A stretch of 64,000 bases of DNA from Begonia masoniana (Eukaryota > Streptophyta > Magnoliopsida > Cucurbitales > Begoniaceae), in NCBI GenBank assembly GCA_022432975.1, contig CM039502.1:17431453-17495452 (forward strand), in the 5' to 3' direction. How positions within the stretch are numbered: position 1 is the stretch's first letter; every line of letters starts with the position of its first letter. Below the pieces are notes generated by a model. That model worked only from the letters and a program-made list of their open reading frames with translations. It was not told the DNA's origin and did no database searches. Of the stretch, positions 54,802 to 64,000 are shown piece by piece. The translations under genes and the position numbers were made by a program.

Positions 54802-56468
54802 TCAAGGTCGTAAACCGAAGATCTTAGATAAGAACATAGAGAAAGTAGTCAGTGGAAGATGTTTAGTAAGTGCGTCAGCAAGTTGATTTTCTGAAGGAGT
54901 AAATTTCACCAATAGCTTTTTTTGAAGCACTTTTTTCGAAACGAAATGAAAATCAATCTCCACATATTTGGATTTTGAGTGTAAAATTGGATTTGAAGCA
55001 AGATATTTTTCACTTAAGATGTCATCAAGTCTGATAGGTACCACATGAGAGATAATATTCAATTCCTTTAGAAGTGACTGTAGCCATAGAACTTCAGCCA
55101 CACCATTTGCTACGTTGTGATATTCTGATTTAGTGGAAGAGCGTGAGACAACTTTTTGTTTGGTGGAGGACCAGGAGATAAGATTTGTGCCTAGAAAGAT
55201 ACAGAAGCCATTGGTGCTCTTACAATCAACTGGGCATGAGGCTCAGTCTACGTCCATATCATATAACATGTTAAATTAGAAGAAGCAGAAGGCATGAAGG
55301 AAATGCCGAAAGACGTCGTACCTTTAAGGTATCGTAGAATTCTCTAGACTGCTTGCCAGTGAACATCTGATGGTGCATGCATAAACAGTGAGACTTTGTT
55401 TACTGCAAACGCAATATCAAATCGTGTAAGACAGCAATATTGAAATCCGCCAACTATACCAGGATATAAGAATCCATCACGTAGAGGTGTTCCTGAATGT
55501 AAGGATAATACAGGTTCGGCCACCATGAGAGTTGGGACTGGCTTACAAGAATCCATGTTAGCCCTGTTAATTAGATCATATATGTATCGTGGTTGAGAGA
55601 AACTTATACTCGTAGAAGTCTGAGTTACCGAAATGCCCAGAAAGTATGATAGTGGTCCAAGATCTCAGACTTTAAATTGTGAATGTAGATACTTCAAGAG
55701 CTGATCTAATAGTGTAGCGGAGTCACCTGTCAAAATAATGTCGTCGACATACACAAGCATAATATTGATGGACGATGGTGTGCGACGTACAAAAAGTGAT
55801 GAGTCAGACTTAGATGCTGAGAAACCCCAATCAATTAATGTGGTGTATAACATGGTGTAGCAAGCTCTAGGAGATTGCTTGAGACCGTAGAGAGATTTAT
55901 GTAAGAGGCATACAAACGAGGGATAAGATGGATCTATAAAGCCGAGAGGCTGTTGCATGTACGTTGTCTCATTCAGATCCCCGTGCAAGAACGCATTGGT
56001 GATATCTAGTTGTCAGATAATCCAATGAGATGAGATGGCTAAGGAGAGCACTGTTCTAACTGAAGTTGGTTTGACCACCAGTCTAGAAGTCTCATCATAA
56101 TCAATACCCTCCGTTTGGTCATAACCTTTGGCAACGAGACGAGCCTTATACCTAGAGACAAGGTCATCTTGAATTAGCTTAGTCTTGAAAATCCACTTGC
56201 ACTCTATAAGTTTTGCACCTCTTGGGAGGTGAACTAACGACCAAGTGTTGGTTTCTTTGAGAGCGGATATTTCCTCTTGCATGGTGATGAGCCAATTTGG
56301 GCATTTTGTGGCTTGGTTGAACGTTTTAAGCTCAAGGACAAGTTCAATGAGGAAGGCTTTTGGCTTAAAAACACCGAATTTGGCCCTGGTTGTCATGGAA
56401 TGGGTATTTTGAATTGGTGGTAAGGGTACTTGGGGTGGCATGGTTTCAAACAGTGTAATAGAGGACAA
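54802..56468 (-). pseudogene. Copia-3 reverse transcriptase and RNase H
   Basis: Minus strand. RT: TNTWSLVHLPRGAKLIECKW, RYKARLVAKGYDQTEGIDYD, then a stop near 56013, DITNAFLHGDLNETTYMQQP, SLYGLKQSPRACYTMLYTT, MLVYVDDIILTGDSATL (YVDD). RNase H to the left: PVPTLMVAEPVLSLHSGTPL, GFQYCCLTRFDIAFAVNKV, MAEVLWLQSLLKEL, SKYVEIDFHFVSKKV, ENQLADALTKHLP. Several stops, but the segment missing from Copia-2 is present here. Confidence 0.87.
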
Positions 56469-57692
56469 GGCAGTAGTGATATTTGGAAGGGATGAAGGAG
56501 TGGAGCCAATGGGATTCGTTTGAGTGGGAGAAGAGAAGGGTATGAAAGATAGTGTGGATGGTGAAATAGGTTGATGTGTAGAGGTGGTTGGGGAAGAGAT
56601 AGAAGGGATTGAAAAGGAGAATGGTGAGGATTGGGAGACGGGTTTGTTGAGAGAAGAGAATGGGAAACTAGACTCAACAAATGTAACATGTTAAGAGATA
56701 TGAAGTTTGTGTGAGCTAGGATCGAGAAAGAAGTAACCTTTATAATGAGGGCTGGGGCCTAAGAAAACACACGGAAGAGACCGAGGCTATAATTTGTGTT
56801 GATTGAAGGGACGAAGACAGGGAAAACAAAGACAGCCAAAGACCCGTAGGGAAAAGTAATCTGAAATTTTGCTGAACAAGCATTTAAAAGGTGACTTGTG
56901 ATTTAGTACGAGTATAGGTAGTAAGTTGATTAAGTTGGTAGCTGTGAGAAAAACATAGGTCCAAAAATGTTGAGGGACTGAGAAATGAAAAAGTAGAGCA
57001 AGACCAGTTACAACAACGTGACGATTTTTTCTTTCTACTCGACCATTTTGATTTGGGGTATATGGACATGAAACTCGATATTGAATGACAAGAGATTTAA
57101 ATAAAGGAGTGAGAGATTGAAATTCACCACCCCAATCCGATTGGACGATTTTGATTTTAACACCAAACTGAGTGTGAGCAAATTTATGGAAATTGACAAA
57201 AGTATTGTAAACTTCTCTTTTTAATTTTAAAGGAAAGAGCCAGGTAAATTGAATCATCAACAAAGAGAACAAAATATCGTGCTCCAGTAATAAAATTTAT
57301 CGGAGAAGAAACCTCAAACATCGGTATGTACAATATCACAAAGGCAATTGAGCATGAGATCGAGAAATTTGAAACCGCAATCGATGACACTTTCTCATTT
57401 GACAAGAAGTACATATTTGATGCAAAACATGTTTGTAATTAAGATTACAAGATTTCAAAACTTGCTGCAAAACAGGTTTGGAGGGGTGACCCAGACGCAG
57501 ATGCCAAAAGTTCTCTTGAACAGAGGCTGGTACATTTAGCCGAGCAGCGAGTGACAGGGTCGCACCGGCCGACAGAAGATGGTAGAGGCTGTTACTAAGG
57601 AAACCCCGAAGCAGCGTCCGGTGAGTATTCTGATCCTTGACAAAAAAATAGGTCAGATGAAATTCAACGAATACAGAGTTTTCTTGACACAA
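56469..57692 (-). pseudogene. Copia-3 integrase
   Basis: Minus strand. Finger NFWHLRLGHPSKPVLQQVL and QICTSCQMRKCHRLRFQ; core VKIKIVQSDWGGEFQSLTPL (Asp), CPYTPNQNGRVERKNRHVVV (Glu of the family's VERKN present), FGCLCFPCLRPFNQHKL. Frames shift at about 57300. A Ser/Pro/Leu-rich linker follows at 56393-56689. Confidence 0.86.
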
Positions 57693-58102
57693 TTTTGAGA
57701 CCTCAACAGGCTATGAGAGAGATGTGGAATGTGATAAACATTGTGTAAGTGAAGAGGTCGACTGAGGGCCGGAATAACAGAGGAACCAAGGATGGGAAGC
57801 AGATTACCTTCGACGGTGGCAACATGCGAAGGGCCGGGGAGAGTTTGAAGCTGATTGAGGGTGACAGATTGCGAGGTGAAATGATGAGTCGTGCCAGAGT
57901 CGAGGACCCATGAAGTTACCGGCGCATAGGAGAAAGGCGTCAGAAGAATGCCATTGAAGTTTGCTGAAGGCACAGGGATTGGGTCGGGGGTGAAATTGGT
58001 AAAGTGGGTTTGGGTAGGGATTGGAGGTATAGGGTAGTGGAGTGGGTTTTAGTGGGTTAAATTTTGGACCGAGTCGGTTGTGAGGCTTGTAAAGTGGGCT
58101 TG
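57653..58102 (-). pseudogene. Copia-3 protease and end of gag
   Basis: Minus strand. YAPVTSWVLDSGTTHHFTSQ has an intact D-S-G-T catalytic motif; then GPSHVATVEGNLLPILGSSV and LHLHNVYHIPHLSHSLLRS. The region between 57980 and 58102 is the gag end next to LTR-D. Confidence 0.85.
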
Positions 58103-59039
58103 TGTAACACTCGGTTTCAAGAGTTTTTGAATTTTGCTGCGCAATGGCATTTTTGTAAATAATTGAAATAGGTCCATTCTGTGAATTGAGAGTTTTAATG
58201 GTACCCTTATGACTAATGTGAATTTTAGGAGAAACATGAGAATTTTAGAAATTTAAATCGAAATGTAAAGCCCTAGTTTCTGTTTTTAACCTTATAGCAG
58301 TTTAAACCGTTAAAATAGTAAATTGAATCCGTTTGGCGAATGGAAAGTTTTATTGGAGCCCTGGTAATAAATCAGAATTATTGGTGAAATAAGAAAATTT
58401 TAGAGAAATCGAACCAATAGTCAAACAATGAGATAGACGGAAAATCAAATGGAGGGGTAAACTTGTCATTTGACAAGTCAAATTAATTAAAAACCAATTA
58501 ACCCTCTTTCTCCTCCACACTTAACTTGATTTCTCTCCCTCTCAAACCTCTCTGGCAATTTTGCTTCTCCAGGCGACGCCCTCCCTCCGTTTCTCTTCAA
58601 GTCGCCGGCGATTCTCCCTCCGATCAACGGCGGTGCGTCACGTTTTCTTCCCAAAACCGCTTCCTAGGTAAGTTTCTAGCGATTCCCGGCTTTAGTTTTC
58701 GATTTTTAGGTTGTTAAACGGTTAAGGTTTCGTTAGGTTTTCGTCGAATTAGTCAGGTTAGGTTAGAAAAGGTTAGGTAATGTCGTATTGGTGATTATTG
58801 AGCGTTGTTGGGTGAAATAAGGGGTGTATTTGGCGTTTAGTTGAAAAATTGGGTATTTGGAGCTTTGGAAAACTCCATTAATGGAGGTTTATGGTTTGTG
58901 AGCGTAAATTGCTCGACGAAATGCCCAAGAGAAGTTTATTAGAATTTTAAGAAATTTTCTTTAGTTAGGAGTTCCGTTAGTTTTTGAATTTTCATTGTTT
59001 AGGCTCGGTTTTAACAAAGAACGTTGTGAAATGTTCTAG

Positions 59040-59084
59040 GTGACAAAGCTCAAAACGAGGAGCTCGGTGTGCTAAGGACCCGAT
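59040..59084 (+). other. Putative mini-exon in LTR-D (45 nt)
   Basis: Bounded by TTCTAG|GTG and CCCGAT|GTAAGT. Same length as in LTR-A and -C, with shared GCTCGGTGTGCTAAGGACCCG. CCTACACCATA (59117-59127) complements the next acceptor TATGGTGTAGG (59624-59634). Confidence 0.6.
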
Positions 59085-60231
59085 GTAAGTTCTCCTGACT
59101 TACTGTGGCCGATTGGCCTACACCATATGTCGAGTTTTGTTTGTTGAGGATTGTTGGTGCATTGGATGTTTATATGTTTTGGTTGGGTAGTTTAGGTTTA
59201 GCTTTAGGAAATGCTTGTATGGTTTTGATGGTATCCGTCCTTTTATATTTATGTCGTGTATTGAATTGTCATGCATCACGGTTTATAAATGTCATGAAAA
59301 TAGATTTATGCATCGATTTCATAAAAATGGAAACGTAAAGAAAAGGCAAGTAAAGTATCATAGTAAACAACGCATGGTGGTTATTCGGAAAGAGGTTCAG
59401 ACTTGACGTTCCGTGGTGAGCGGGTCTCCCTCCTTTCAGATGGTGTGGGCTATCTACCCGCTTGATATGCCCTATCCATCTGACTGAGGAAGGTCCCGAT
59501 AACCAAAGACTGACATGTACTGAAAAATGAAATAACATGGACGACCTTCATGAAAATTGCATATACATGTTCATGCATAGACATTTACGTAGAATTTACT
59601 GAGATTTATCTCATAGGCGTCTTTATGGTGTAGGTAATATCGAAACAGGTGAGGAATACGTCCCTCTACCAGACAAACGCACGGGTTGAAGGAGAATGCC
59701 CATGGGAGCGTGCTGGGCAGTCGACACGTATTTTGACCCGTGTGGGAAGACATAAAGGTATTTTGGGCTATAGATGGGTAGAAAGTGTATAGATGGTACA
59801 TTTAGGTCGATGTAGTGCTTGGTTGGGAGTTTTGAATGTTAATGAAAATATTTTGATGAATTATGGATGGATTCCCTTTTAAGTCGTTTTCGTACGATCG
59901 TTATCTTTCGATTGTATAGGTTAGTTGTTGATACTCTTGAAATTTTACTAGAACTGCTTGGTGTTTTCTCTTAAAGAGGGAGAATTGTTTAGTTTTTAAA
60001 CCAATCCACGCAGTTCGTTTTCATGAAATTTTACTACATTTTAAATATGTTTCGAGTGGGTTTTTTGGGTGATTGGCGGGATGAGAAATGTAAGAGGATA
60101 GTAGAGTTTTGATATGTTAAAGTGATGTTAGGAGTGGATGGTTGATAAGAGGAAATGAATGGAAAGAGAATTGTGATGTTTGTGTGTTGTGCAGGGAATT
60201 GGAGGAAAGAAAAGAAAATGGGAGGAAGGCG

Positions 60232-60470
60232 CTCTCTGGATTTCCAAAATCCAGAGAGGTCGCCGATCGATCGCCTGGGAGGGCGATCGATCGGCAAGAT
60301 GTATGGCACCTCTCTGGTTTTTCCAGAGAGGTAGCCGATCGATCGCTTGTAAAGGCGATCGGTCGGCTAGGGATTGATCGCCAGGGGCGATTGATCAGGC
60401 GATTGATCGCCTGGCAAATAAATGCCACAGCCGATCGATCGGCTGAAATGACCGATCGATCAGTTAGCAG
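60232..60470 (+). other. Expanded GATCGATCG hairpin block in LTR-D
   Basis: CTCTCTGGATTT/AAATCCAGAGAG stem; GCCGATCGATCGCC (60260-60273) with GGCGATCGATCGGC (60282-60295), a perfect 14-bp stem; then a second CCTCTCTGG/CCAGAGAGG stem (60308-60331), GCCGATCGATCGC...GGCGATCGGTCGGC, and further GCGATTGATC copies to 60470. Two or more unit duplications relative to LTR-A and -C. Confidence 0.7.
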
Positions 60471-60538
60471 ATTTTTGGGTGTAATGCCCATTTTGCCCTG
60501 ATTGCCAACTCTAGTTTTTTTCTTTATTATTATATTTA

Positions 60539-60736
60539 AGGAAAAAACCAATTATAGACATGTACTACGAGTTATTTTCAATTATAAACACAAACTATCA
60601 ATTTTTACAATTCAAAACATGTACTTTGAATAATGTTCCAATTATAGACATTCCGGACGGACGGACTCACTCTCCGTCCGTCCGGACCTCATTTTCGCCA
60701 GACAGCGGACGGACGGTCTATATTACCGTCCGTCCG
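60539..60736 (+). repeat. MULE left TIR
   Basis: Starts AGGAAAAAACCAATTATAG, complement of the right end. Includes two CGGACGG hairpins near its inner end. Confidence 0.9.
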
Positions 60737-61239
60737 CTTAAATGAACGAATCATCTGCTGCCACGTCTTCCGGCCGGACGGAAACTTTCAGCGTCCGTCT
60801 GGTGAAGCGGGTTGATCAAATTAACGAAAAACCTGCCACAAACGCCGGACGGACGGACTATTATACCGTCCGTCCGTAGTAGTTTTCAGTAAAAACCCTA
60901 TAAGAACTACCGCGGTAGTTTTGGTAAAGTACCAATTCTAACCGCGGTAAGTTCGGTTTTCTCGATCTTCTTTGAGAACGGACGGACGCTGTTGTCTGCG
61001 TCCGTCCGACCGATCTTCGGAAGAAAACGGACGGACGGAATAATACCGTCCGTCCGCAGTTTGGCAAAATTCTCCGAAGCGGACGGACGGAAGAATACCG
61101 TCCGTCCGTAGTTTTGTAAATATTTTCTGCGGACGGACGCAAGATGCTCCGTCCGTCCGTTCTTTCGCAGTTTTGTTTTTTTTGTTTTGAATGACACTTA
61201 ACTTTATTTTCTATTCGTTTTTGCAGATACTCCTCGTAA

Positions 61240-62475
61240 ATGACTGATTATTCAGATGATTCGATTGACCTTTCAAACTCCGAAGATGAACTTTGATATC
61301 TAGATGATGTTTTGATAGATTATGATAAGGAGGATGAGGCCCCGATGTACGATGATATCCCGGACGATGATTATCTAGATGATGTTTCTATTGATTATGC
61401 TATGGAGGAGGAGGCCCTGATGTACGATGATATGGAGGAGGAAGATCCATATTTTGAGGATATGCCAGTAGACGAACATATTGAAGAGGAAGTGCAAGCT
61501 CCAATATACGAAGAAATGCCTTCATTTGATCACTTAGAGGCGGTTGGACTAGTACAAGTACATTCAGTATCGCAGACTCTAGATGATGAGCTTCGAGAAC
61601 CGCTAAATTCAGAGGATGAAGAGGTGCAAAGTAGACAAATACGAGCGGCCAATTCAGGTGATTTTGTTGTGAGCAGAAAGTATGGCTCTTTACAGGAAAT
61701 TAAGGATGAAATAAGTCAATATTCTATGAAAAAAGGAGTTGATATAAAGATCGTTAACAGTTCAACGAAAAGGCTCACAGCAAAATGCCAAGGAGTAGGG
61801 TGTAAATGGCATTTGCATGCTTCGGTTATGAAAAATGAAGCGAGCTTCCAAATCAAAGCTTATTATAATGCACACAACAAATGTAAAAGGGAAAAGTCTA
61901 ATCGACACGCAACAGTAAAGTGGTTGGCAACCACTTATGCGGATAGGTTCAAAAGTCAACCAGATTGGCCGATCGGTGATATTATCACCACCGTCAGGGT
62001 CGAGCGTCGAATTCACATTAAGCGTAGTCTTGCAAGAAGAGGAAGAGCCTATGCGAAAGAGCTTAATTACGGGAGAAACGAAGAACAACTCAAGCTACTT
62101 CGTCATTATGCAGCAGAAATTCTGAGATCAAATCCTGGTAGCACAGTCATAATAGATGGTGATTTGGTCGTTAGGAATAGAAAGGAGTATCAGATATACA
62201 AAAGAATGTATATGTGCCTAGCTGCTTGCAAAGCTGGTCTGTTGGAAATGGGAAGACCTGTAATATGCTTGGATGGATGTCATCTAAAGGGAGCTTGCCC
62301 TGGCCAACTACTAACTGCTGTAGGTATTGATGGCAACAATGGCATATATCCCATTGCTATTGCCAACGTGGAGGCAGAATGCACGGACTCGTGGACATGG
62401 TTTTTGACCTTATTGCGCAGCGACTTGGGCATTGGCCAAGGGAGAGGATGGACAGTAATCTCAGATCGACAAAGC
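61240..62475 (+). pseudogene. MuDR-like transposase, C-terminally truncated
   Basis: ATG at 61240 follows an acceptor-like TTTTTGCAG (about 61226). MTDYSDDSIDLSNSEDEL, then TGA at 61294-61296, then an uninterrupted acidic N-terminus (DDDYLDDVSIDYAMEEE). The MuDR DNA-binding domain has FVVSRKYGSLQEIKDEIS, AKCQGVGCKWHLHAS and HNKCKREKSNRHATVKW. The MULE catalytic domain has VICLDGCHLKGACPGQLL (first Asp), SWTWFLTLLRSDLG and TVISDRQ (second Asp). After ISDRQ the family sequence ends; unrelated Gly/Asp-rich codons follow. The third catalytic residue (Glu) and C-terminal part are absent. Confidence 0.85.
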
Positions 62476-62771
62476 CGTGAGGATGATGCAGGGGGGAGTG
62501 GAGGCAGAGGACGTGCATCTGACGCCCGTTGAGCTGACTGTGTGGCCTGCGGCCGTTGCTCTGCGACCCTTGAAGCTGCTTGCGGGGTCGGGGGACGTTG
62601 CTCTGAACCCCTTGCAGAGGACTGTGGGGTCGGGGGATGTGAAACCCGTGGAGTGGGCTCTGTAGAAGGTGGAGCAGTCTTTTGACGCTTTGACTGTCCA
62701 TCTTTCGACTTCGAACTTTGTTTTGATGTCGAAGCTCCCTCTTTTCTGAAGTATGTCCGTTTGTCTACCAT
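62476..62771 (-). CDS. Convergent Pro/Gln/Ser-rich frame in the MULE
   Basis: ATG at 62771-62769 on the minus strand, MVDKRTYFRKEGASTSKQSS, then basic SKRQKTAPPSTEPTPR and imperfect repeats around PPTPQ and QRPPTPQAASRVAEQRP. It runs toward the transposase and continues open into its antisense at 62280. The natural part is probably right of 62476, beyond the deletion junction. Could be a MULE second gene (as convergent genes in MuDR), a captured gene, or the former tail of another transposase. I do not recognise it. Confidence 0.4.
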
Positions 62772-62849
62772 TCTTTACGATATGAAAATAGGAAACATCA
62801 AATATTAGCCACATGAAAATCAAATTTCGAACAAATACAAAACACAACA

Positions 62850-63470
62850 AACAGCATTGGTCCGGACGGACGTACCATTTCTGCGTCCGTCCGGAACTTC
62901 AAGGCGAATCAACCGGACGGACGGACTATTGGTTCGTCCGTCCGGATTGTTATGGATGATCCATCCGGACGGACGCACTAAAACTGCGTCCGTCCGGAGG
63001 ATCATCGTAACTAAAACCTAGGGCAGGCCGATTTCTACCGATTTAACCATACAAACCGAGAAAAATCATTAGGAGATGGACCGAAAATATACCTGGTATG
63101 TTTTGCAGTCGACGATTTGGCAAGAGATTTGAAGAACGTTGATGGAAAAATCGAGTATTTCGAACGGTTTTTCGTCCGACCTAAAACTCGTCGATCTGTT
63201 ATAATCGACGGAAACGGACGGACGGACTAAAGTGCGTCCGTCCGTAGAGTACATATGAATTCATACGGACGGACGGACTAATGTACGTCCGTCCGTAGGT
63301 CGAGAATTACAATACTTTTACCGGACGGACGGGGCAATGTTCCGTCCGTCCGTGCACGTGGCATCTTTTAATTGGCTTGACACGAACGGACGGACAGTAA
63401 TATAGACCGTCCGTCCGCTGTCTGGCGAAAATGAGGTCCGGACGGACGGAGAGTGAGTCCGTCCGTCCGG
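62850..63470. repeat. CGGACGG hairpin array, right side of the MULE
   Basis: At least eight pairs of CGGACGGAC(G) and its complement, each separated by about 6-15 bp, matching a similar array at 60655-61165 on the left. Antisense frames here are by-products of the repeats. Confidence 0.85.
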
Positions 63471-63584
63471 CATGTCTATAATTGGAACATTATTTAAAGT
63501 ACATGTTTTGAATTGTAAAAATTGATAGTTTGTGTTTATAATTGAAAATAACTCGTAGTACATGTCTATAATTGGTTTTTTCCC
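63386..63584 (-). repeat. MULE right TIR
   Basis: Reverse complement of 60539-60736. See the MULE entry. Confidence 0.9.
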
Positions 63585-63710
63585 TTATATTTATATATAA
63601 TGTTTTCTTTAAATGGTTTTGAGGATGGTTTCAATGCTTTAAACTTGATCTAGAGGTTTAAAAAAAGAAAGAAAATTCTAAGGGTATAGAATAAGGGACG
63701 TTACAGCTTG

Positions 63711-63999
63711 GACATGAGTAGAGAAATAAGCTGGAGGAGCAGAAGCCCGATTAGCTAGATTCATGCGGTGGTAGCAGTTCAGGGCCACATGGCCCATTTT
63801 GGTGCAGATCTGACAGTGAGGTCAGTTATTCTGAGTGGGCAAGGGAGAACGCCATTGGTTTGGGCTTGATTGTGATAGCGGCCCAGGTCCGTTCTGATAA
63901 GAATCGGACAGGAAATGATGCCGGAACTGACTGTTCGGCCGAGCGCTCCACGACGGACGGAAAGATCGCTTAGCGGCGACGTTCGCCTGCATCTGGTTA
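63711..63999 (-). pseudogene. Copia-3 gag, right of LTR-D
   Basis: Minus strand, from the window edge leftward: QMQANVAAKRSFRPSW, FLSDSYQNGPGPLSQ, NQWRSPLPTQNN, stop, HCQICTKMGHVALNCYHRMN (complete CCHC knuckle, C-x2-C-x4-H-x4-C). Continues across LTR-D to the protease at 57973. The N-terminus is beyond the window. Confidence 0.85.
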
Positions 64000-64000
64000 G

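Larger units (their letters stand above)
60539..63584 (+). mobile_element. MULE with about 198-bp TIRs and CGGACGGACG arrays
   Basis: 3,046 bp, flanked by perfect 9-bp duplication TTATATTTA (60530-60538, 63585-63593), diagnostic of Mutator-like elements. TIRs 60539-60736 and 63386-63584 differ at about four positions by eye. Inside are a MuDR-like transposase (61240-62475, plus strand) and a convergent minus-strand frame (62771 leftward). Flanking arms hold many CGGACGGACGG/CCGTCCGTCCG hairpins. Transposase is truncated, so the copy is probably non-autonomous, but TIR similarity points to recent movement. Confidence 0.9.
58103..63705 (+). mobile_element. LTR-D: solo LTR, long TGTAACA family, carrying a MULE
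   Basis: TGTAACACTCGG...AGGGACGTTACA, perfect 5-bp duplication GCTTG (58098-58102, 63706-63710). About 2.55 kb without the MULE and its 9-bp duplication. Leader with CTTCTCCAGGCGACG and TTCCTAG|GTAAGT (donor 58668), mini-exon 59040-59084, acceptor GGTGTAG|GTAAT (59634), TTTTGACCCGTG at about 59738, long GATCGATCG hairpin block (60232-60470). No internal region. Confidence 0.85.
54728..63999 (-). mobile_element. Copia-3: Ty1/copia element, interrupted by LTR-D, runs off the window
   Basis: Minus strand, inserted in Copia-2 gag. The left end is a short probable 3' LTR (about 54728-54788) after the purine run GAGGGGGGAT; only about 60 bp is seen, so this LTR is either very short or truncated. 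RNase H, RT, integrase, protease, then LTR-D at 58103-63705, then gag to the right edge. Sequence motifs track Copia-2 closely. Confidence 0.8.

Noticed and set aside
60117..60551. 144- and 119-residue frames rich in DRSA and ADRS repeats on both strands
   Set aside because: Created by the GATCGATCG palindromic repeats, which are open on both strands.
60861..61197. Frames with RPSVR/GRT repeats
   Set aside because: Translation of CGGACGGACG arrays; no coding support. The same applies at 62820-63563.
61762..62088. 108-residue minus-strand frame
   Set aside because: Antisense shadow of the MULE transposase.

Overview
Nuclear DNA of a flowering plant, probably a dicot. The evidence is intron-bearing plant genes, initiator-Met-tRNA primer sites (TGGTATCAGAGCC type), Ty3/gypsy and Ty1/copia elements of plant type, a Mutator-like element with a 9-bp target duplication, and a Helitron-like end. 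Only two host genes are recognisable. They are the first exon of an N-alpha-acetyltransferase NAA50-like gene at the left edge (298-451, minus strand) and a broken AIRP2-like RING E3 ligase gene spread over 41332-50252 (minus strand). The rest is almost all transposons nested inside transposons, as in plant heterochromatin. There is a 100-N assembly gap at 1345-1444. Family names and percentages were judged by eye; no searches were run. Layout. 1-1344: NAA50 exon 1 and its upstream region. 1745-5734: an imperfect inverted repeat with arms of about 2 kb around a 23-bp centre; its outer ends are copies of the 3' end of a gypsy pol gene. 5736-14454: Gypsy-C (minus strand, gag-like only, target duplication AAGAT), with a 2.5-kb solo LTR (LTR-A, 6490-8965) inside its left LTR. 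14459-38950: Gypsy-A (plus strand), an old element cut into pieces. Its RT is split by Gypsy-B (17475-28875, minus strand), which holds a solo LTR at 22797-24102 and LTR-B at 24506-26868. Its integrase is split by two more solo LTRs, 30061-33125 (with another at 30573-32416 inside) and 33620-37441 (with LTR-C at 34572-37327 inside). 38951-40659: little recognisable, one minisatellite. 40660-50923: a Helitron-like 3' end, then the AIRP2-like pseudogene with two elements in its introns: a non-coding LTR element (41674-44182) and Copia-1 (44824-49673), which itself carries a 341-bp insert. 50924-63999: Copia-2 (minus strand), interrupted by Copia-3 (minus strand), whose gag is interrupted by LTR-D (58103-63705), which holds a 3.0-kb MULE (60539-63584). 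Most informative signal. LTR-A, -B, -C and -D are divergent copies of one 2.4-2.8-kb LTR family, all solo, each with a perfect 5-bp target duplication. Each carries the same splice-site-like layout: a leader ending CTAG|GTAAG or CTAG|GTAAAG, a 45/45/45/46-nt mini-exon bounded by TAG|G and |GTAAGT, and a third exon after G(G/A)TGTAG|GT. A short sequence just inside the second intron is complementary to its own 3' splice site, and this complementarity is kept in LTR-B by a compensatory change. That suggests a conserved, spliced and structured LTR leader RNA. A GATCGATCG hairpin lies downstream in every copy.
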